Shown one piece after another: positions 18,061-25,422 of a stretch of 28,696 nucleotides of DNA. Position numbers and translations under genes: made by a program. The stretch is from an uncultured Campylobacter sp. Lineage in GTDB: Bacteria; Campylobacterota; Campylobacteria; Campylobacterales; Campylobacteraceae. The stretch is from contig CAKVDW010000018.1 in the NCBI GenBank assembly GCA_934728065.1, positions 1 to 28,696 on the forward strand. The letters are read 5' to 3'. The notes under the pieces were generated by a model, which saw only the letters and a program-made list of their open reading frames with translations, was not told the origin of the DNA and made no database searches. Each line of letters starts with the position of its first letter. The first letter of the stretch is position 1.

Positions 18061-19663
18061 ATGGCTGAAATGTCAATAGACAAGAAAAGTATTAGGAATT
18101 TTTTATCAAGCGGTAAAACTTTCCTTATCCCATACTATCAAAGGCAGTATAATTGGAGAAAAGAACATTGTCAAACTTTGTGGGAAGACATAGAAAATTT
18201 CTTTGAAATTGCTATGAATGACCAAAATGAAGAGTATTTTTTGGGAAGCATTGTAGGTTTTATTGATGAAAAAGACAATAAATGTTTTGAGGTTATTGAC
18301 GGACAGCAAAGAATTACCACTTTAAGTTTATTGTTTAGAGCTTTATACGAAAAAGCTAGCAATGCAGACTTTCAAACTGATGCAACAAAAGGCTTTGTTA
18401 AATCTTTTTGGAAAGTGTTTATGGCAATTTGATGAGGGTAGCGATAGACTTGATTTTCGCAAACCTTTTTTGCAAAGCAAGGTTGTATTAGATGCTGATA
18501 ATGAAATTTTAGAAAAAATTTTAAGCGAAAAATACGACTTAAATGACAATGATAAAAAATCCTTATACGCTAAAAATTTCTTGTTTTTTTGCGAAAAAAT
18601 TGAGGAATTTGTATCCAAAAATTTTGATTCTTGGAAAGATTTATGTAATACTATCCTTAATAAAATCATCATTTTACCCATTGAATGCAAAAATCAAGAA
18701 AATGCAATGAGAATTTTCACCACACTAAACGATAGAGGAATGCCGCTTAATGACTCTGACATTATCAAGGGTAAAATTTATGCAAAATTAAAAACAGACA
18801 ACGAAAAAGAATGCTTTGCAAAAGAATGGAAAGAGCTGGAAACAAGTTTGATTGATGAGGATAGTAGGGAAAATATCTTTACTATGGATTTTTTATTCAC
18901 TCAATACACCCACATTTTAAGGGCAAGAAATAAAGATACGAGCAAAGAAATTGGCTTGCGAAAATTTTATACAACAAGCAAATACAAAGATGCTTTGCAA
19001 AACACAAAGATTATGCAAGAAATAAAAGAATTAGCAAAGTTTTGGACTTTGCTGTATTATAATGATGAGCAAAAATTAAGTTTATCAGCTCGGCAAATGT
19101 TTGATGTTTTATGGATTTATCCAAATGATTATTGGAAAGCGTTAATTAGTGCGTATTATTTTTATTGCAAGGACAAGAAAAAGGACTTCTTTGATGATGG
19201 CACTTTGCTACCCTTTTTAAAAAAAGTGATTACAACGCTTTTTGTAATATATCTTAATAGACCCGAAGTGAATGCGGTTAAAGACCCTATTTTTAACGCT
19301 TATGCAAGTTTATATGATAAAAATGAGATGGATTTTAAAGCCAAAAAAGGAAGCAATAATGTTGCAGAAATTCTCAAAAATGTAGCTGATTTTAAAAAAG
19401 ATTTCTTTAAAGCAAATAAACTTTTATCGGCACTTATAACACTTGATATGTATATTAAACATAAAGGGCAAAGTATTATAAATGGAGAAGTTGAACATAT
19501 CTTTCCACAAAAATGGCAAAATACAAATTATAATGGCTGGAATAGACAAGATGCCAAAGAATTTTTAGAACATATTGGCAATAAAATGTGGCTTGAAAAG
19601 AAATTGAATATATATAAAATTTTATTAAAAATCAAAGTGAAAGATTTTTTACGCAAAGGTTGA
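18061..19663 (+). pseudogene. DUF262/DUF1524 (GmrSD-like) gene, frameshifted and truncated
   Basis: The first 123 codons encode the DUF262 N-terminus: IPYYQRQYNW, the partly conserved DI of WEDIENF, and the ParB-like nucleotide site VIDGQQRITTLSLL. The frame then stops at 18432, while a second frame continues the protein from about residue 115 (GKCLWQFDEG...) to VEHIFPQKWQ, the start of the DUF1524 HNH-like nuclease motif. Removing one base near the T5 run at 18405-18409 rejoins them. The C-terminus then changes character after KMWLEKKLN (about 19606) into 16 AT-rich codons and stops; the rest of DUF1524 is missing. The loss coincides with the start of the prophage. Intact relatives are modification-dependent restriction enzymes (GmrSD) or related anti-phage proteins. 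AAAGGA precedes the ATG. A sequencing error could explain the frameshift but not the truncation. Confidence 0.82.
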
Positions 19664-19705
19664 ATTTGTAGAGTTTTAAGGCGGTTTTTTTCAAAATCAA
19701 AGTGA
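19628..19705. repeat. Direct repeat AAAATCAAAGTGA near the prophage left end
   Basis: The 13-mer occurs at 19628-19640 and at 19693-19705, 65 bases apart, just inside the inferred phage terminus. This suits transposase end-binding sites (L1/L2-type). The second copy is preceded by a run of seven T. Confidence 0.4.
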
Positions 19706-19713
19706 GCGAAAAA

Positions 19714-19797
19714 TTTTGACAAATTCAAAAGTTTTCTTTTACACATTTTGACATTTTCTTTGACATTGTTTTGACAAACGCGTTAAAAAGTGTCAAA
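19714..19797. repeat. Cluster of TTTTGACA boxes in the prophage left end
   Basis: TTTTGACA (or TTTGACA) occurs at 19714-19721, 19746-19753, 19759-19765 and 19769-19776, and inverted as TGTCAAA at 19791-19797. The three middle copies are spaced 11-12 bases, about one helical turn. The region 19664-19947 contains no gene; after the boxes comes a GC-richer stretch with a TTCACGC/GCGTGAA inverted pair and TTTAAA motifs before the repressor end. Confidence 0.5.
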
Positions 19798-19947
19798 TGC
19801 TTTTTGCTCGCCTTGCGTTGTGGTGGGCTTTTCAAGCTGGTGCGTGGTGCAGCGAAAATTCACGCGTGCGGGTGCAAGGCGGCGTGAAAAGGGGTGCGTT
19901 TAAAAGAATTTACACACGCCTTTAAAGGTGTTTAAATAGCGTTTAAA

Positions 19948-20625
19948 TCAGTTTAAAGCCTTTATAAAGCCCACTACTACGCTTAAAAGTTCATAGTCCT
20001 TGCCCACAAGTGCGATAGGCTCGTAGGCTTTGTTGTCGCTTAAAAGTTTGAGTTCGGGTTGCTTTTGCAAGCGTTTGACAAAAAGCTCATCATCAAGCCT
20101 ACACAGCACGATTTGCCCCTCTTTAAACTGAGTGCTTGCTTGCACCAAAAGCCTAGCATTTGGGGGCAGGGTTGGCATCATCGAGTCGCCTTCAAGGCGT
20201 AAAAGTGCTAAATGCTCGGTGTTTGTGAGCTTAAAATAGCTCTTTAAAAAGGCTTTTTCAAAGTGTAGATAAAAGCTTATGCACTCATCGTTCAAACGCC
20301 CAGCCCCAGCACTTGCAAAGACTTCATCATAAACGGGGATAGCGATAGAAAGGGGGTTTTGGGGATTGAGGGACACTTTTTTATCATTCAGGGACATATT
20401 GAGGGACATTTTTTTTGATTGAGGGACATTTTCGCCAAAATAGTTTAAATCGACTTCCAAAATCCGCGAAATTTTAACTAAATTTTCTAATGTAATATTA
20501 GTTTGAGCTTTCGTTTCGTATTTTTTAATGCTATCTAATGACACACCGCTCATTTTAGCTAATTCGCTTTGTGTTAAACCTTTGATTTCTCGTGCATTTT
20601 TAATCTTTTCGGCGATTTGGTGCAT
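19948..20625 (-). CDS. Prophage repressor: HTH plus S24 (LexA/CI-type) peptidase
   Basis: The 225-aa protein has an N-terminal helix-turn-helix of the HTH_3 type (residues about 17-38, LTQSELAKMSGVSLDSIKKY), a linker, and a C-terminal S24 domain. The self-cleavage site is in ASAGAG (A106-G107 or A108-G109) and the Ser-Lys dyad is S148 (EGDSMMP) and K184 (FVKRL). It should hold the early promoter shut in the lysogen and be inactivated by RecA-stimulated autocleavage, a CI/LexA-like control that differs from Mu c, which lacks a protease domain. The gene is transcribed away from the transposase, as in Mu. The linker (residues about 65-90) is encoded by a short DNA repeat. Confidence 0.9.
   Translation of the reverse strand: MHQIAEKIKNAREIKGLTQSELAKMSGVSLDSIKKYETKAQTNITLENLVKISRILEVDLNYFGENVPQSKKMSLNMSLNDKKVSLNPQNPLSIAIPVYDEVFASAGAGRLNDECISFYLHFEKAFLKSYFKLTNTEHLALLRLEGDSMMPTLPPNARLLVQASTQFKEGQIVLCRLDDELFVKRLQKQPELKLLSDNKAYEPIALVGKDYELLSVVVGFIKALN
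20365..20431 (-). repeat. GAGGGACA repeat in the repressor linker
   Basis: GAGGGACA or CAGGGACA occurs at 20368-20375, 20389-20396, 20401-20408 and 20421-20428. Three copies are read as (V/M)SLN and the fourth in a different frame as NVPQ, so the repetition is at the DNA level. It lies in the hinge between DNA-binding and protease domains, where length change is tolerated. Confidence 0.6.
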
Positions 20626-20653
20626 TTTTTTACCTTTTTTTTAAATTTTACTC

Positions 20654-20682
20654 TTGACAAGTGTAAAAAATTACACTATAAT
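20654..20682 (+). promoter_or_regulatory. Consensus early promoter of the prophage with operator in the spacer
   Basis: TTGACA (20654-20659), a 17-base spacer and TATAAT (20677-20682) make a full consensus sigma-70 promoter pointing to the Ner-like and transposase genes. The spacer carries GTGTAA-N4-TTACAC (20661-20676), a perfect inverted repeat and the likely repressor or Ner operator. Confidence 0.75.
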
Positions 20683-20700
20683 TCTTTAAACTTTTAAAAA

Positions 20701-20730
20701 ATTATAGTAAAATTTGCTATAAAAAGTCAA
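20701..20730 (-). promoter_or_regulatory. Repressor promoter facing the early promoter
   Basis: Leftward, TTGACT (20730-20725) and TATAAT (20706-20701) are separated by 18 bases. TTATAG (20702-20707) and CTATAA (20717-20722) form an inverted repeat over the -10. The two promoters face each other with starts predicted only about 5 bases apart, so they should interfere. Confidence 0.6.
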
Positions 20731-20746
20731 GGAAAGGAAAGAGAAA

Positions 20747-21130
20747 ATGGCGAAAAATCAATCATTAGCCGAGTTTTTTGCGAGTAAGGGAATGAGACTT
20801 CGCACTTGGGCTAGGGCTAACGGACTGAGTGAAAATGATATGGCTTTGATTTATGAGATAAGCTACGGAAATACGCAAGGTTTGCGTGGGCGGGCAAAGG
20901 AGATAAAGGAGCTTTTGGAGAAAGAAGGCTTTGCAAAGCCCTTGGCTAAGAGTGTGAAGAGTTTTTCAAAATGCGCTGTTAGTGGTGTGGATACTATGGA
21001 TACTTCGCCAAAGGCTCAGTATGACAACGCGGTGGGTGTGGATTGCCACGATTTTGCTGACGCAAAAGACACGAATTTGGCACAAGGCGACAAGATGGCT
21101 GTTTACAAGGGTGATAAAAAGGGTGCGTAA
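20747..21130 (+). CDS. Ner/gp16-like early DNA-binding regulator with repeat-derived tail
   Basis: First gene of the early operon, 127 aa. Residues about 5-60 resemble the small HTH regulators of transposable phages (BcepMu gp16/Ner type): FFASKGMRLRTWARANG, then IYEISYGNTQGLRGRAKEI. This position in Mu is held by Ner, which damps early and repressor transcription. From about residue 78 on, the sequence turns into VDTMDTSPKAQYDN and related polar repeats that are also found in the transposase; this tail looks like inserted repeat DNA, not part of the fold. The stop overlaps the transposase start by one base (TAATG). GGAAAGGAAAG gives the ribosome site. Confidence 0.7.
   Translation: MAKNQSLAEFFASKGMRLRTWARANGLSENDMALIYEISYGNTQGLRGRAKEIKELLEKEGFAKPLAKSVKSFSKCAVSGVDTMDTSPKAQYDNAVGVDCHDFADAKDTNLAQGDKMAVYKGDKKGA
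20987..21027 (+). repeat. Dispersed in-frame repeat, copy A (Ner-like gene)
   Basis: This 41-bp stretch, GTGGATACTATGG followed by ATACTTCGCCAAAGGC and CAGTATGACAA-type sequence, is identical to 21607-21647 in the transposase gene. It reads VDTMDTSPKAQYDN. Confidence 0.85.
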
Positions 21131-23592
21131 TGTGGATAAGCTCGGCTGAATTTGCGGAAAAATTTGGGCTTGAATACGAAACTTTGAAAAAAGCTTGTGT
21201 TCGCGCAAAAAAGGCACATAAAAAATTTTGCAAAATAAAGTGTAATATATTGCTCTTTTCTTATATTCACGGCAAAGGCGGTAAGTCGGGGCAGGTATTG
21301 CGTTTGTGGGACGAGCCTTTTGAGAGTGAGAGTGCGGCGGTGGAGTTTTTGAGTGCGGAGAGTAAGGGGCTGGGTGTGGATACTTTGGCAAAGAATGATG
21401 AGAATTTAGGCGTGGACATTATGGATACTTCGCCAAAGGCACAGGACGACAAGGTGGCGGCACAGGACGACAAGATAGGTCAATATGACAAAAAAGACGA
21501 AAAGATTACAACATTAACAACATTTACAACATTACGAAATTTAGGGGATTTGAAAGGTTTAAATTTGGGCGTGGATACTTTGGCAAAGGATAATGAGAAA
21601 TTAGGCGTGGATACTATGGATACTTCGCCAAAGGCTCAGTATGACAAGGGAGTGGCTCAGTATGACAAGAATTTAGGTGTAGATACTTCGGCTACGCCTC
21701 AGTATGACAAGATAAATCAGCAAACAAGCGCAAAGGCGCAAAATGTCGCGCTTGAAAAGATGAGCGTGGTGAAAGAGTGGGAAAGGGCGCGCACAAAGAT
21801 GAGCGCAAAGGATTTCATCGCTAGCACAAATGCCAAAGGGGATTATAGCTTAACAATCAGCGAAAACAAGCTTTATGCGTGGCAAAGGGCTTATAAAAAC
21901 GGCGGACTAGCTGCACTCATTGACACAAGGGGCGCAAATAAGAAAAGTGAGATAGAGAATTTAGGCTTAAAAGAGCTTGTGAAAAGTCTCATAATGGCAA
22001 GTCGTGGGCGCGTGAATGTAAGCTCGATACACAGGCTTTTACACGCTCATTTAGCCTCGCTTGATAGGTGCGATATGAAAGAGTTTTTAGCAAAAGAAAG
22101 CGAAGTGGTGAGTTATGGCGTGCTTGATAGGTATGTGCGCTCTTACTTGCGAAAAAATCCTTTGCAAAAGCTCATCATACAAAAGGGTGAGGACGGAGCG
22201 GTGAGTGCGTTTTTACCAGCTTTGGGCGTGAGCAATCACCGCGTAAATAGCATAAATCAAATCGTGGAAATTGATGCAACGAGCATTGATGCGATAATTG
22301 ATACAAGCATTTTAGCGCGTGAGCTTGGTTTGGAAGTGCAAAGCGTGGAAGCGTGGCAAAAACGCTTTGTTTTAATCGGGTTAATTGATACTTACAGCGG
22401 GGTTTGTAGCTTTCACATAAGCGACACTGAAAATAGCTTGGGTGTAAGCCGCGCGATAGCAAAGTATATAATGAAATACGGCAAGCCTAAAATCATCAAA
22501 AGCGACAACGGCTCAGCCTTTGTGAGCCGCTACATAAAAGAAGTGTTGTTACGCCTTGATATACAAAGTGAGAGAACGCCTGCTTATAGTGGCTGGTGTA
22601 AGCCCTTTGTGGAGCGAAATTTTGGTAGGCTGCAAAATCACTTAACCGAGTGGCTTAAAGGCTACATAGGGCATAGTGTGAGCCAAAGACAAGCGATTGA
22701 ATTCTTTTTTAGCAGGGCGCAAAGGCGTTTAAAGCGCGGACAAAAGAGCAATCAAAAAGACTTACACACTTTAAATGAAATAGCCCTTAAAATCGATGAG
22801 TATGCGGACAGCTTTATGAATAATGCTTATTTAGCGCGCATTGAAAAAACGCCAACACAAGCTTATAACGAAAAGGCGAGTGAAGCGGTGGCGATGAATG
22901 AGTATGAGCTAATGAGCCGTTTAAGCCCGCTTGAACGCAGGGCTGTGGGTAAAAAGGGCATAGCTTATGGGGGGCTTTATTTTTACTCCACGAAAATTTA
23001 TGAATTTGCAAGTGTGATGGTGGCGCAAAATATCAACAACACAAGCGAGCTTTTTGTTTATGATGAAAAGGGTGCGTTCATAGACATAGCGCGCGAGCTT
23101 GACAGCGTTAAGGGCGTGAGTGCTGAGACAGCAAAAAGGGCGCAAAAAGCCTTTAAACAAAGGCTAAAAAATGAAAAGGCAAAGATGAGCGAGGCAAGGG
23201 CTTGGGTGGAAAGCACCACGCCTGCGATTTTAAGCGAGCTTGCTAAAAAGATGCCACGCACTCAAAAGCCAAAATACAAGGGCGTAAATAACGAGCTTTT
23301 AGAAAGTGCAAGGCTTAAAAGCGAGGCTTTGCGTGTGAGTGGGGAGTATGAGAGTGTTTTGGGGGACGAGGATACTTCGCCAAAGGACGACAAGAATTTA
23401 GGTGTGGATACTTCGCCAAAGGCTCAGTATGACAAGGGGGTGGCACAGGATGAGAAAAAAACAAAAAAGATTACAACATTAACAACTTTTACAACATTAC
23501 GAAAAAATGGGCTTTTAAAAGGTGTCAAGGAAAATTTGACAAGTAAAAAGAATTTAAGCTGGGAGAGTGCTGTTTTGGGAGATAAAAAATGA
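21130..23592 (+). CDS. Mu A-like DDE transposase with repeat insertions
   Basis: Transposase that cuts and joins phage ends during integration and replicative transposition, 820 aa against 663 in Mu A. Residues about 1-75 are the Mu-type DNA-binding domain. Residues about 81-203 are low-complexity repeats (GVDTMDTSPKAQYDK and KITTLTTFTTLR). A second HTH region follows (about 215-270), then the rve catalytic core with D382 (VEIDATSID), D459 (IKSDNGSAF) and E495 (KPFVERNFG), spaced D-35-E. A Mu-transposase C-terminal beta domain follows (near 615-660), then a basic tail and a second repeat block from about residue 747 to 792. All catalytic residues are intact, so the enzyme could be active despite the insertions. 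The start overlaps the Ner-like gene; the stop overlaps the next small gene (ATGA). Confidence 0.93.
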   Translation: MWISSAEFAEKFGLEYETLKKACVRAKKAHKKFCKIKCNILLFSYIHGKGGKSGQVLRLWDEPFESESAAVEFLSAESKGLGVDTLAKNDENLGVDIMDTSPKAQDDKVAAQDDKIGQYDKKDEKITTLTTFTTLRNLGDLKGLNLGVDTLAKDNEKLGVDTMDTSPKAQYDKGVAQYDKNLGVDTSATPQYDKINQQTSAKAQNVALEKMSVVKEWERARTKMSAKDFIASTNAKGDYSLTISENKLYAWQRAYKNGGLAALIDTRGANKKSEIENLGLKELVKSLIMASRGRVNVSSIHRLLHAHLASLDRCDMKEFLAKESEVVSYGVLDRYVRSYLRKNPLQKLIIQKGEDGAVSAFLPALGVSNHRVNSINQIVEIDATSIDAIIDTSILARELGLEVQSVEAWQKRFVLIGLIDTYSGVCSFHISDTENSLGVSRAIAKYIMKYGKPKIIKSDNGSAFVSRYIKEVLLRLDIQSERTPAYSGWCKPFVERNFGRLQNHLTEWLKGYIGHSVSQRQAIEFFFSRAQRRLKRGQKSNQKDLHTLNEIALKIDEYADSFMNNAYLARIEKTPTQAYNEKASEAVAMNEYELMSRLSPLERRAVGKKGIAYGGLYFYSTKIYEFASVMVAQNINNTSELFVYDEKGAFIDIARELDSVKGVSAETAKRAQKAFKQRLKNEKAKMSEARAWVESTTPAILSELAKKMPRTQKPKYKGVNNELLESARLKSEALRVSGEYESVLGDEDTSPKDDKNLGVDTSPKAQYDKGVAQDEKKTKKITTLTTFTTLRKNGLLKGVKENLTSKKNLSWESAVLGDKK
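21374..21711 (+). repeat. Repeat block in the transposase N-terminal linker
   Basis: Copies of the GTGGATACTT(CGCCAAAGG) unit start near 21375, 21412, 21570, 21607 and 21679, with variants CGGCTACGC and TGGCAAAGA. Between them, 21500-21539 encodes KITTLTTFTTLR from a triplicated ACAACATT. The whole block is in frame with the transposase. Confidence 0.85.
23368..23504 (+). repeat. Repeat block in the transposase C-terminus
   Basis: Units at 23368-23394 and 23404-23454, then 23465-23504, which matches 21500-21539 at 39 of 40 positions. So the same two-part cassette flanks the catalytic part of the gene as a direct repeat, 1965 bases apart and in the same reading frame. Confidence 0.85.
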
Positions 23593-23723
23593 AAAGGCGA
23601 ATTTGGGAGTTTTTGAAAAGAAAGGAAAACGCCATCATCGAAGTGAGCTTGTGGGTTTTGATGCTGTGGGGTGCGGCTGGGTTTGTTTGGTGTGCGGTGC
23701 ATTTGTTAAAGGCTTGGGGTTAA
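23589..23723 (+). CDS. Small single-span membrane protein (44 aa)
   Basis: The ATG overlaps the transposase stop (ATGA, 23589-23592) and the frame runs to TAA at 23721-23723. The protein starts with a basic segment (MKRRIWEFLKRKE) and has one membrane helix (SLWVLMLWGAAGFVWCAVHLL). No family is recognised. The overlap with the transposase gene and the clear basic-then-hydrophobic layout support a real gene. Function is unknown; small membrane proteins in phage early regions include superinfection-exclusion and membrane-stress factors, but nothing here decides it. Confidence 0.6.
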   Translation: MKRRIWEFLKRKENAIIEVSLWVLMLWGAAGFVWCAVHLLKAWG

Positions 23724-23794
23724 AAGGTTTTTAAAGTCGTTTAAAGTCCTTTTCAAACGGCTTTAAAAACCTTTTAAAAGGGGCGTTAAGCCCC
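23720..23794 (+). terminator. Two hairpins after the transposase module
   Basis: 23720-23742 pairs with 23755-23777 over 23 bp with a single G-U pair and a 12-base loop, overlapping the stop of the 44-aa gene. A second hairpin, GGGGC-GTTAA-GCCCC (23780-23794), follows. No T-run follows, so attenuation, RNase processing or Rho-dependent ending are as likely as intrinsic termination. Confidence 0.55.
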
Positions 23795-23828
23795 AAAATA
23801 AAAGGCAAATTCTAAAAAAGGAGCAAGA

Positions 23829-24011
23829 ATGAAAAAATTTCTTACAAGCAGAATTTTAGCGTTTTTTTCCAAAAAACGCAAGAACGAGCGCGTAAAAATG
23901 TTGCGCGGTGTGGGGGCGGATTATTCGCCGCTTTATTTTTGCGAGTTTGGAGGGCTTATCTTTCAAAAGAGAAGTAACAAAATCGTAGATACTTTAAGGA
24001 GGAGCGCGTGA
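23829..24011 (+). CDS. Small prophage protein of unknown function (60 aa)
   Basis: Basic N-terminal half (ILAFFSKKRKNERVKML), then YFCEFGGLIFQKR and a basic end. No family recognised. AAGGAG precedes the ATG by a few bases and the leader ends with the same AAATTCTAAAAAAGGA string as the leader of the ATPase gene at 26810. The stop overlaps the next start (GTGA), so the two are coupled. Confidence 0.6.
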   Translation: MKKFLTSRILAFFSKKRKNERVKMLRGVGADYSPLYFCEFGGLIFQKRSNKIVDTLRRSA

Positions 24012-24331
24012 TTTGGGGAAATCAAATTTACACAGCACCAAGTCCGTGGAAAGAGACTTTTGAGGAGCTTTGTGCGAAATTTCGTGCGGCAAACACGGCA
24101 CCTACTGATGCGAAAAAAAGGGCTTCGCTTGAAAATCTTAAAAAGGGTTGCGCGGTGCTGGCTGAAAGGGCGGCTAAAAAAAGAGAGGAAGAAGCCTTAA
24201 AAAAGGCTCAAAATGCCGTGATTGAAAGCTCTAATTTTGAGACTAGGCAAAAAGAAGAGCTGCGTGAGGTGCAGCGCAACACTTTTTTAGGCGACACCCG
24301 CGCACAAAAAAGACTGAGTCTTTATGTGTAG
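24008..24331 (+). CDS. Prophage protein of unknown function, charged helical (107 aa)
   Basis: GTG start at 24008 with a strong AGGAGGAG ribosome site within the preceding gene. Residues about 20-90 are rich in Ala, Lys and Glu and likely form a long helix or coiled coil (AERAAKKREEEALKKAQNAV). No family recognised. Beyond the TAG at 24329-24331, the -1 frame continues as 15-20 protein-like codons (YVFEFRGDELWFWKIKD), discussed among the findings. Confidence 0.6.
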   Translation: MIWGNQIYTAPSPWKETFEELCAKFRAANTAPTDAKKRASLENLKKGCAVLAERAAKKREEEALKKAQNAVIESSNFETRQKEELREVQRNTFLGDTRAQKRLSLYV

Positions 24332-24408
24332 GCGGGTATGTTTTTGAGTTTAGGGGCGATGAGCTGTGGTTTTGGAAAATAAAGGATTAGCAAACACACA
24401 AACGCCTT

Positions 24409-24450
24409 GCACGCGAGCGGTAAGAAAAATTTAACGCTTGCGTGCGTTTT
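24409..24450 (+). terminator. Terminator-like hairpin before the Mu B-like gene
   Basis: GCACGCGAGCG (24409-24419) pairs with CGCTTGCGTGC (24435-24445), one G-U pair, loop of 15 bases, followed by GTTTTGT. The rest of 24332-24408 holds no gene I can support. Confidence 0.6.
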
Positions 24451-24451
24451 G

Positions 24452-24509
24452 TAAAAATGCTTTTAAAGCCTATTTAAACAAGTTTTAAAAGGTTTTAAAA
24501 GCCTTTTTA
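24452..24509 (+). repeat. TTTAAA-rich leader repeat, copy 1
   Basis: 58 bp identical to 26006-26063 but for one base. GCTTTTAAAGCC (24459-24470) can pair with GGTTTTAAAAGC (24491-24502), with TTAAAC/GTTTAA-type pairing in the loop. It lies right after a terminator hairpin and 32 bases before the Mu B-like gene. Confidence 0.75.
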
Positions 24510-24541
24510 AAGGCAAAAATTCTTTTAAAAAAGGAGACGAA

Positions 24542-25411
24542 ATGCAAAATTTCGACACAAACAAAATCCGCAAGGATTTAGAGGTGTTTTTAAGCGTCAA
24601 TGAGGTTTCACAAAGTGCGCTTTCTCGTGCTTTGGGAGTAAGTGCGGCGGCAATTTCACAATTTCGCAAGGGCGAATACAAGGGCAAGGCTGATGAGCTT
24701 GGGCGTAAAATCGCCCTTTACCTTGAAAACTACAAGGCAAAGCCAAAGGCTGAAAGCGTGAGCGAGATATTTGAGAGCAAGGACTATAAAATGTCAAGCT
24801 TTGTCATCAATGAGGCTGTGGAAAATGGCGAAATAGCCATAATCACAGGCACGGCTGGCAGTGGCAAAAGCACGGTAGCGCGTGAATTTGCTAAAAAGCA
24901 CCCAAATGCGATTTTAGTGGAAGCTACTCTACACACCACGCCTAAAATCTTACTTGAAGAGCTAGAAACGCGCTTAAATTTGCCCTTTGCGCGAAACTGC
25001 CACGAGAAAATCGCGCAGATTTCAAAGGAGCTTAAAAGGCGCGATGTGGTGATTTTGATTGATGAGGCTGAGCATTTGAGCGTGAAGGCTTTGGAGGATT
25101 TAAGGCGTATCTGGGACTTTTCTAATGTGCCTTTGGTGCTTTTTGGCACTGAAATTTTGCTTAAAAATTTGATGGGCAAAAATGGGGAGCTTAGACAACT
25201 TTATAGCCGCATAGGTGGGAAGTGGCATTTAAAGGGACTTGATGAGAGTGAGTGCGTGCAAATCACCACAAAGGGCGTGTTTGCTTACACACAAGGCAAT
25301 TTTAGAAGTAGCGTGAAGCTTTACAAACGCGCCGTCCGTCTTGCTGGGCTGCACGAAGTGGAAATAAGCGATGAGATAATCGCCCAAGCTGCGAGTATGA
25401 TTATCTTGTAA
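24542..25411 (+). CDS. Mu B-like AAA+ ATPase (transposition target protein)
   Basis: 289 aa. The N-terminal 60 residues form a helix-turn-helix domain (SQSALSRALGVSAAAISQFRKG), followed by an AAA+ module with Walker A GTAGSGKST (residues about 103-111) and Walker B VVILIDEAEHL (about 169-178), then LVLFGTE as sensor and a C-terminal helical region. This domain plan and size match Mu B, which coats target DNA, activates the transposase and gives target immunity. AAAGGAG precedes the ATG. Its own leader cassette separates it from the transposase, whereas in Mu A and B are adjacent. Confidence 0.88.
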   Translation: MQNFDTNKIRKDLEVFLSVNEVSQSALSRALGVSAAAISQFRKGEYKGKADELGRKIALYLENYKAKPKAESVSEIFESKDYKMSSFVINEAVENGEIAIITGTAGSGKSTVAREFAKKHPNAILVEATLHTTPKILLEELETRLNLPFARNCHEKIAQISKELKRRDVVILIDEAEHLSVKALEDLRRIWDFSNVPLVLFGTEILLKNLMGKNGELRQLYSRIGGKWHLKGLDESECVQITTKGVFAYTQGNFRSSVKLYKRAVRLAGLHEVEISDEIIAQAASMIIL

Positions 25412-25422
25412 AGGGGGCGCAA

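Noticed and set aside
18106..18690. Minus-strand open frames inside the DUF262 gene
   Set aside because: They are antisense to recognisable coding sequence and have no ribosome sites or family features.
21374..21711. CRISPR-like array in the transposase gene
   Set aside because: Repeat units vary, spacings are irregular, the block is in frame with the gene, and there are no cas genes.
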